Source: JBMSHD01 sp049416425 (GTDB taxonomy: Bacteria; Pseudomonadota; Gammaproteobacteria; Francisellales; Francisellaceae). From it: a DNA stretch of 39,587 nucleotides. The first letter of the stretch is position 1, and the number at the start of each line of letters is the position of its first letter. The notes beneath the pieces are model-generated. The model searched no databases. It was not told where the DNA came from and saw nothing but the letters and a program-made list of their open reading frames with translations. The stretch spans positions 1-39,587 of the forward strand of contig JBMSHD010000005.1 in NCBI GenBank assembly GCA_049416425.1, read 5' to 3'. Shown here in pieces: positions 35,192-39,587 of this stretch. Position numbers and translations under genes: made by a program.

Positions 35192-35347
35192 TCAGAAATC
35201 GTGCTCAACACCCCATATGAAGCGGTGTCGGATGCGAATTGGGTCTGTTATGGGTATCGACTTCATTTGCTTTTTACCATATAACTTCTGTCTGTTTTTT
35301 GTTGCGGCATGGCGACCAGATGCGGGTTTTGCTCTCTGGTCTGACAT
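35192..35347 (-). CDS. Candidate leaderless small ORF upstream of rne (51 residues)
   Basis: Between rne and coq7 the minus strand holds an ATG-started frame of 51 residues beginning MSDQRAKPASGRHAATKNRQ. It is strongly basic (12 Lys/Arg) and has no recognised domain. An extended -10 box ends seven bases before its ATG, so the message could begin exactly at the start codon. It may equally be a chance frame inside the rne leader. Its stop lies about 64 bases before rne. Confidence 0.25.
   Translation of the reverse strand: MSDQRAKPASGRHAATKNRQKLYGKKQMKSIPITDPIRIRHRFIWGVEHDF
35314..35341 (-). promoter_or_regulatory. Hairpin in the presumed rne leader
   Basis: GACCAGA and TCTGGTC (35314-35320, 35335-35341) are perfect 7-bp arms around a 14-base loop, close to the 5' end of the expected rne transcript. 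In E. coli RNase E controls its own message through leader hairpins; this hairpin is a position-based candidate for the same job. Confidence 0.4.
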
Positions 35348-35353
35348 GATTTA

Positions 35354-35362
35354 ATTGTAGCA
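35354..35362 (-). promoter_or_regulatory. Extended -10 promoter of rne
   Basis: On the minus strand TGCTACAAT (35362-35354) is an extended -10 element, with start of transcription expected at 35347 and an rne leader of about 220 bases. No good -35 hexamer accompanies it. The rest of the gap, 35363-35742, shows no gene or strong motif. Confidence 0.5.
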
Positions 35363-35742
35363 AACATCAAGCGTCTGTCTTTTGCCCCATGGCGGTTTTA
35401 ATTACCTGGTTTATTGCCATAGAGCTTCTCAGCCTGATCATAAATTGCTTATTATTTTGCCGTCGCTTACGGTTAATGGATTCATTCGCTGGCCGCTATC
35501 ATGTTTAGTTGCTGTTGCGCATTTAATACCGGCTTTTGGCGTTTATCCGTTTATCAATTAATCATCTAAATTAATCAAATCTGTTTACTTTGCAGGCATA
35601 AATGGTTGTTCTTTCGCCTGTGCAAATTTATGCATAATGGTAGCAAAAATCAGTGAAAAATAAAAGCGGATTCGTTGTATTGTTTGCTAGAGCTGCTGAT
35701 TGACGAAGTTTCATCCTTGTTCAAAACGGTTTATAAACTGTA

Positions 35743-35782
35743 TTGCCATTGAGCTGATATGGCAGTATAGTAATGCTATATC
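35743..35782 (+). promoter_or_regulatory. coq7 promoter overlapped by a near-palindrome
   Basis: TTGCCA (35743-35748) and TATAGT (35766-35771) have a 17-base spacer, a good sigma-70 promoter with start near 35778. GATATGGCA (35756-35764) and TGCTATATC (35774-35782) form a 9-bp inverted repeat with one mismatch, with the -10 box exactly in its centre. This is the layout of a repressor operator, regulator unknown. Confidence 0.5.
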
Positions 35783-35803
35783 ATTCATCAATGTGAAAGC
35801 AAA

Positions 35804-36445
35804 ATGTTTAGACGCTTTTCCCTGATCGACAGATTAACCGTAGAAGTTGATCACTTTATTCGTTCGGTTTATGTGCCGGCAAGACATGCAAACCGTCCAT
35901 CTCCAGCCGAGACTGTGAGCGATTGTGTGTTCGATGATGAGAAAAAAAATCATGTTGCAGGGCTTATGCGCGTGGATCATACCGGTGAGATTTGTGCCCA
36001 GGCTTTGTACAGAGGGCAGGCCGTTGTGGCAAAAACACAGCTGACCAAAACTCAGCTGCAGCAGGCGGCTGAGGAAGAATATGATCATTTAAGCTGGTGT
36101 CAGCAAAGGCTCGATGAGTTAAGTGCCAGCACCAGCAGACTTAATCCTTTCTGGTATCTGGCCTCTTTCACCATCGGAGCAACAGCTGGCATGATCAGCG
36201 ATAAGCTAAGTTATGGTTTCGTCGTTGAAACAGAGCGCCAGGTCATGCGCCATCTTGATAAGCATCTTTCGGAGCTGCCCGAAAATGATGAGAAATCTCG
36301 AGTCATTTTGACGCAGATGTATAAAGATGAGGCCGAACACGCCGTCAATGCAAAATTGGCGGGAGGCGTCGAGCTTCCTTTTGTTATCAGATTGATGATG
36401 AAGGCGCAATCAAAGGTGATGACAACGGTGGCATATAGAATGTAG
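35804..36445 (+). CDS. coq7: Coq7, demethoxy-ubiquinone hydroxylase
   Basis: Coq7 is a di-iron monooxygenase that adds the last ring hydroxyl in ubiquinone synthesis, replacing UbiF of E. coli. In the 213-residue protein the iron ligands are visible: Glu62 in MRVDHTGEICAQAL, the Glu..His pair in EEEYDHLSWC, a Glu in the VVETERQVMRH segment and the last Glu..His pair in KDEAEHAVNAK. ATG 35804 follows a promoter by about 30 bases. It is shorter-chained and soluble-looking, with a hydrophobic patch (FTIGATAGMISDKLSYGF) that likely touches the membrane. The next gene, mrp, follows 63 bases later. Confidence 0.93.
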   Translation: MFRRFSLIDRLTVEVDHFIRSVYVPARHANRPSPAETVSDCVFDDEKKNHVAGLMRVDHTGEICAQALYRGQAVVAKTQLTKTQLQQAAEEEYDHLSWCQQRLDELSASTSRLNPFWYLASFTIGATAGMISDKLSYGFVVETERQVMRHLDKHLSELPENDEKSRVILTQMYKDEAEHAVNAKLAGGVELPFVIRLMMKAQSKVMTTVAYRM

Positions 36446-36508
36446 CAATTGGTGACTAAATGCGCTAGACTATGCCCAGTTTAAATAGCAGTTTTAGAAT
36501 AGAATTTC

Positions 36509-37369
36509 ATGATGACCGAGCGAATCGTTGCACACAAAGTTCAGGCGGGTGTTCCGCTTATTTCCGGAATTAAAAATATTATCGCCGTGGCCTCTGGTAA
36601 AGGCGGTGTGGGCAAGTCAACGACCGCGGCAAATCTGGCGGTGAGTTTGGCTAAAAAAGGCGCCAGTGTCGGTTTGTTGGATGCCGATATCTATGGTCCG
36701 AGCCAACCTTTGATCATGGGCAATGATGACAACCCGACGACTACGGATAAGAAAAAGATTGAGCCGTTGATCTGTCATGAGGTTAAGATGATCTCCATCG
36801 GCAATCTCATCGAAGCGGATACCGCAGTCATCTGGCGAGGGCCGATGGTCTCTGGCGCTCTTATGCAGCTATTAAATGATACTAACTGGGGATCGCTGGA
36901 TTATCTTATTATCGATCTTCCGCCTGGAACCGGTGATATTCAGCTGACGATGACAAAAAAAATTCCGGTTACCGCAGCGGTAGTGGTGACAACACCTCAG
37001 GATCTGTCGATGATGGATGCAGCCAGAGCCATTGCCATGTTTAATAAGGTAGGGGTTCATGTCGCCGGCATCATCGAGAATATGAGTCTGTATCACTGTC
37101 CTCAATGCGGCAGTGATTCTCCCATTTTCGGTGAGCAGGCCGCCGATCAACTGTGTGAACAATTTAAGATTCCGCTGTTAGGCAGGCTTCCGTTGTCGAT
37201 GGCTATTCGTCAGGCTGCTGATCGTGGTGTGCCAAGCGCTGTTCATGATAACAGTGCAGAGAGTCAGGCTTATCGAGGTATTGCCGATGAACTTTATAAG
37301 ATCATTGAGCACTTGCCAAAAGCGATGATGACCAGGATGCCAGGCATTAAGGTTGAATACTCAAAATAA
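36509..37369 (+). CDS. apbC: Mrp/ApbC iron-sulfur carrier P-loop ATPase
   Basis: Mrp/ApbC proteins carry and deliver [4Fe-4S] clusters. The 286-residue protein has the deviant Walker A GKGGVGKST (residues 30-38), LLDADIYGPSQP, Walker B-type DYLIIDLPPGTGD and the cluster-binding pair in NMSLYHCPQCG (CxxC). It lacks the N-terminal DUF59 domain found in some longer relatives, as in a short Mrp. Two ATGs (36509 and 36512) are equally placed and neither has a strong ribosome site. The dcd gene follows 22 bases on, so they are probably cotranscribed. Confidence 0.93.
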   Translation: MMTERIVAHKVQAGVPLISGIKNIIAVASGKGGVGKSTTAANLAVSLAKKGASVGLLDADIYGPSQPLIMGNDDNPTTTDKKKIEPLICHEVKMISIGNLIEADTAVIWRGPMVSGALMQLLNDTNWGSLDYLIIDLPPGTGDIQLTMTKKIPVTAAVVVTTPQDLSMMDAARAIAMFNKVGVHVAGIIENMSLYHCPQCGSDSPIFGEQAADQLCEQFKIPLLGRLPLSMAIRQAADRGVPSAVHDNSAESQAYRGIADELYKIIEHLPKAMMTRMPGIKVEYSK

Positions 37370-37391
37370 TAACATAGTTAAGGAGTTAAAC

Positions 37392-37958
37392 ATGTCAATC
37401 AAAGCAGACAGTTGGATCCGAAGAATGGCGCTGGAGCATGAGATGATCTCGCCATTTGAACCGGGTCAGGTTCGTCACAATGAAACGGGAAGAATCGTGT
37501 CTTATGGTACATCGAGTTATGGCTATGATGTGCGTTGCGCCAATGAATTTAAGATATTCACCAATATCAATTCGTCTATCGTCGATCCAAAACAGTTTGA
37601 TCGCAATAATTTCGTCGATTTTGAGGGAGATGTCTGCATTATCCCTCCCAACTCATTTGCCTTGGCGCGCACAGTCGAGTACTTCAAAATCCCAAGAGAT
37701 ACCCTGGTAGTTTGTCTTGGTAAATCCACCTATGCGCGTTGTGGTATCATCGTCAATGTCACGCCGCTTGAGCCGGAGTGGGAAGGGCATGTGACACTTG
37801 AATTTTCAAATACTACGCCGCTTCCTGCCAAAATTTATGCCAATGAAGGGGTGGCGCAGATGCTGTTTTATCAATCCGATGAGGTCTGCGAAACCTCTTA
37901 TGCCGATCGTGGTGGCAAGTATCAAGGGCAGATGGGAGTGACTTTGCCAAAAACGTAA
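37392..37958 (+). CDS. dcd: dCTP deaminase
   Basis: Dcd deaminates dCTP to dUTP, feeding thymidylate synthesis through dUTPase. The frame is open from 37353, but AAGGAG (37380-37385) lies six bases before ATG 37392, giving 188 residues, the family's usual length. Seen are SYGTSSYGYDVRC near the N terminus, LVVCLGKSTYARCGIIVNV, and TPLEPEWEGHVTLEFSNTTP, which carries the catalytic glutamate region. It follows mrp closely. With nrdJab and folA it makes several dNTP-supply genes in the window. Confidence 0.95.
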   Translation: MSIKADSWIRRMALEHEMISPFEPGQVRHNETGRIVSYGTSSYGYDVRCANEFKIFTNINSSIVDPKQFDRNNFVDFEGDVCIIPPNSFALARTVEYFKIPRDTLVVCLGKSTYARCGIIVNVTPLEPEWEGHVTLEFSNTTPLPAKIYANEGVAQMLFYQSDEVCETSYADRGGKYQGQMGVTLPKT

Positions 37959-38025
37959 TTTTTAATAGCCTTTATGGTTAAATTCGACTATTATTTCGCA
38001 TAAAATTGAATTATTCATAGTATCT

Positions 38026-38673
38026 ATGTTACGCAAGCTGATTAAGTCATTGATTCCCAGTCGCGGGGAAAAATTTTTTCTTCTTTTTATTAAAGCTTCG
38101 GAAAATGTGCATCATACTTCAAATCTTCTCCATGCCATCATTACCGGTAAAGATGATAAAAAAACCCAGGAGCTGGTTGCGGAAATTCGTCAGCAGCGTC
38201 AAAAAGCATTGGATATCAATACCGAAATTGAAGAAGAGCTCTCTAGACAGTTTATCACTCCTATTGACCGAGGTGATATCCATTACCTGTCGGCATTGAT
38301 GTTGAAGCTGACCAAGCGCATTATCAAAATCAATAAGAAGTTGCAACTCTATGCCATCGACCATGAAGTTGATGATTGCCTGATAAGGAGTGCAGGTACG
38401 CTGCAGCAGATTACCAAAGCACTGGTTGTCGTGATGATGGCCTTGAAAAATCGCGATGAGAAAACATTGAGAGCCGAAAGCAAACAAGCGCATGAGCTTG
38501 ATGAAAATATTATTGAAGATCTCGGTCACGCACTGGAGGAGATACGTCAGAAGCAGTACGATATGTTGACGGTTGTCAAACTCAAAGAGGTCTATAAGGC
38601 GATTGAGTCGGCAGTCGATACCTCGGCAACGGTTTGCGATCTGGCCGTGCGTATCTTTGTCAAGGACATTTAA
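38026..38673 (+). CDS. DUF47 (PhoU-like) phosphate transport accessory protein
   Basis: The 215-residue protein is a helical, PhoU-like bundle of the DUF47/YkaA family, with the expected EKFFLLFIKASENVHHTSNLL start, KLTKRIIKINKKLQLYAI in the middle and the KEVYKAIESAVDTSATVCDL stretch with metal-binding acidic residues. Members lie beside pit genes and are thought to control low-affinity phosphate uptake. Here pit follows two bases after the stop, which supports that role. ATG 38026 lacks a strong ribosome site. Confidence 0.88.
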   Translation: MLRKLIKSLIPSRGEKFFLLFIKASENVHHTSNLLHAIITGKDDKKTQELVAEIRQQRQKALDINTEIEEELSRQFITPIDRGDIHYLSALMLKLTKRIIKINKKLQLYAIDHEVDDCLIRSAGTLQQITKALVVVMMALKNRDEKTLRAESKQAHELDENIIEDLGHALEEIRQKQYDMLTVVKLKEVYKAIESAVDTSATVCDLAVRIFVKDI

Positions 38674-38675
38674 GC

Positions 38676-39587
38676 ATGACGGTGTTAATTTGTATTATTA
38701 TTATCGCCTTGTTTTTTGAGTTTATCAATGGTTTTCACGATGTTGCCAATGTCGTTGCCACCCCGATCGCTACCAAGTCATTATCGCCTTATCAGGCTAT
38801 AGTCATCGCCGCCATTTTTAATTTTATCGGTGCATTTTTAGGCACGGCGGTGGCGGCGACGATATCAAAAGGATTGGTCGATGCCGGTGTGATCACTCAT
38901 CTTGTGCTGATTGCCGCCTTAATCGGTGCCATTTCCTGGAATTTATTTACCTGGTTTTTGAGTATTCCTTCAAGCTCTTCACATGCCTTAATTGGTTCAC
39001 TTGTCGGTGCCGCCATAGCTGTTGGAGGCATGCACTCGGTAAAATTAGGCACGCTGTTCTATAAGATCATCATACCCATGATTGCTTCTCCTATTTTGGC
39101 TTTTTTTCTGGCGTTGGTGCTGGTTCTTGTTATGCTTAATGTTTTGACACGATTCAAAAACCCACGTCGAGCCAATAAAAATGTGAGAGAGATGCAGGTT
39201 GTCTCCTCAAGTCTTTTGGCCTTTTCACACGGCTCCAATGATGCGCAGAAGACGATGTCGATTATCACGCTGGCCTTATTCAGCTTTGGTCTGGTTTCTG
39301 ATGTGGTTCATATTCCAATCTGGGTAATCTGTCTGTGTGCTTTAACCATGGCTTTAGGGACGCTTTCAGGCGGCATGAGAATTATTAAAACCTTGAGTAC
39401 TCGTGTCGCCAAACTTGGTCCTGTCAATGGGTTTTCTTCCGAGATGAGTTCGGGGCTTTTGATTCTGGCTGCCTCACACTTTGGTTTTCCAGTCAGTACT
39501 ACTCAGGCGGCTTCCGGTTCCATCATGGGGTCTGGTTATGCTACCAGCGGTGTTAATTGGCAGGTGATTCGAAAAATGGTCACGGCC
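38676..39587 (+). CDS. pit: Pit-family inorganic phosphate permease (partial, runs off the window)
   Basis: The frame is open from ATG 38676 to the window's end (304 codons, no stop). It begins with hydrophobic helices and FEFINGFHDVANVVATPIAT, the Pit signature with the GFHD(V/A)AN motif. The second copy of the motif is LLAFSHGSNDAQKTMSIIT, and SIPSSSSHALIGSLVGAAIA lies between. These two inverted-repeat signatures are diagnostic of proton-coupled phosphate transporters. It is in one message with the DUF47 gene. The last transmembrane helices and the C terminus are outside the window. Confidence 0.93.
   Translation, partial: MTVLICIIIIALFFEFINGFHDVANVVATPIATKSLSPYQAIVIAAIFNFIGAFLGTAVAATISKGLVDAGVITHLVLIAALIGAISWNLFTWFLSIPSSSSHALIGSLVGAAIAVGGMHSVKLGTLFYKIIIPMIASPILAFFLALVLVLVMLNVLTRFKNPRRANKNVREMQVVSSSLLAFSHGSNDAQKTMSIITLALFSFGLVSDVVHIPIWVICLCALTMALGTLSGGMRIIKTLSTRVAKLGPVNGFSSEMSSGLLILAASHFGFPVSTTQAASGSIMGSGYATSGVNWQVIRKMVTA

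Overview
The window looks like a chromosomal segment of a gammaproteobacterium with a mid-40s GC composition (estimated by eye). The signs are E. coli-like housekeeping proteins (FtsQ/A/Z, LpxC, RNase E and RNase G, YhdP, DarP), a class-II-type Coq7 quinone hydroxylase, and a split class II ribonucleotide reductase of the Pseudomonas NrdJa/NrdJb type. Small repeat elements, a transporter remnant and broken ancestral gene clusters suggest a rearranged genome, as in Legionellales-like or other host-associated lineages. That placement is inference; no marker here fixes the genus.

Layout. 1-650: end of a repeat element and a broken MFS transporter. 777-2822: gshA and folA, convergent. 2859-7648: the translation/nucleotide/lipid operon rpsB-tsf-pyrH-frr-uppS-cdsA, with an extended -10 promoter and a structured rpsB leader. 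7649-10818: an island-like stretch with tandem hairpin repeats, an AAA-ATPase/PD-(D/E)XK protein and a RimB-RimK fusion, located where dxr/rseP/bamA are usually found after cdsA. 10952-16808: a reduced dcw cluster, ddl-ftsQ-ftsA-ftsZ-lpxC, plus a TSUP permease. 16816-17120: a complete MITE-like fold-back element with 14-bp terminal inverted repeats and a perfect 7-bp target duplication. 17364-20225: nrdJa-nrdJb. 20255-22202: overlapping ornithine cyclodeaminase and arginase genes on the minus strand. 22367-27710: rng-yhdP. 27726-29731: aspS and tRNA-Leu(CAG). 29849-31754: darP and glyA, divergent. 31755-32430: a spacer with an inverted repeat and a small helix-turn-helix gene. 32588-35803: rne (minus) with a long upstream region holding a candidate leaderless small ORF. 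35804-37958: coq7, mrp/apbC, dcd. 38026-39587: a DUF47 regulator and the start of a Pit phosphate permease that runs off the window.

Functionally most of this is core metabolism: protein synthesis, cell division and envelope building (ftsQAZ, lpxC, uppS, cdsA, ddl, yhdP), RNA decay (rne, rng) and dNTP supply (nrdJab, dcd, folA, pyrH, glyA). Arginase plus ornithine cyclodeaminase would convert arginine to proline, urea and ammonia. I do not see a clearly new multi-gene system. The least ordinary signals are the MITE family, the repeat/AAA-nuclease island, the RimB-RimK fusion, the small HTH gene behind an inverted repeat, and the possible leaderless ORF upstream of rne.
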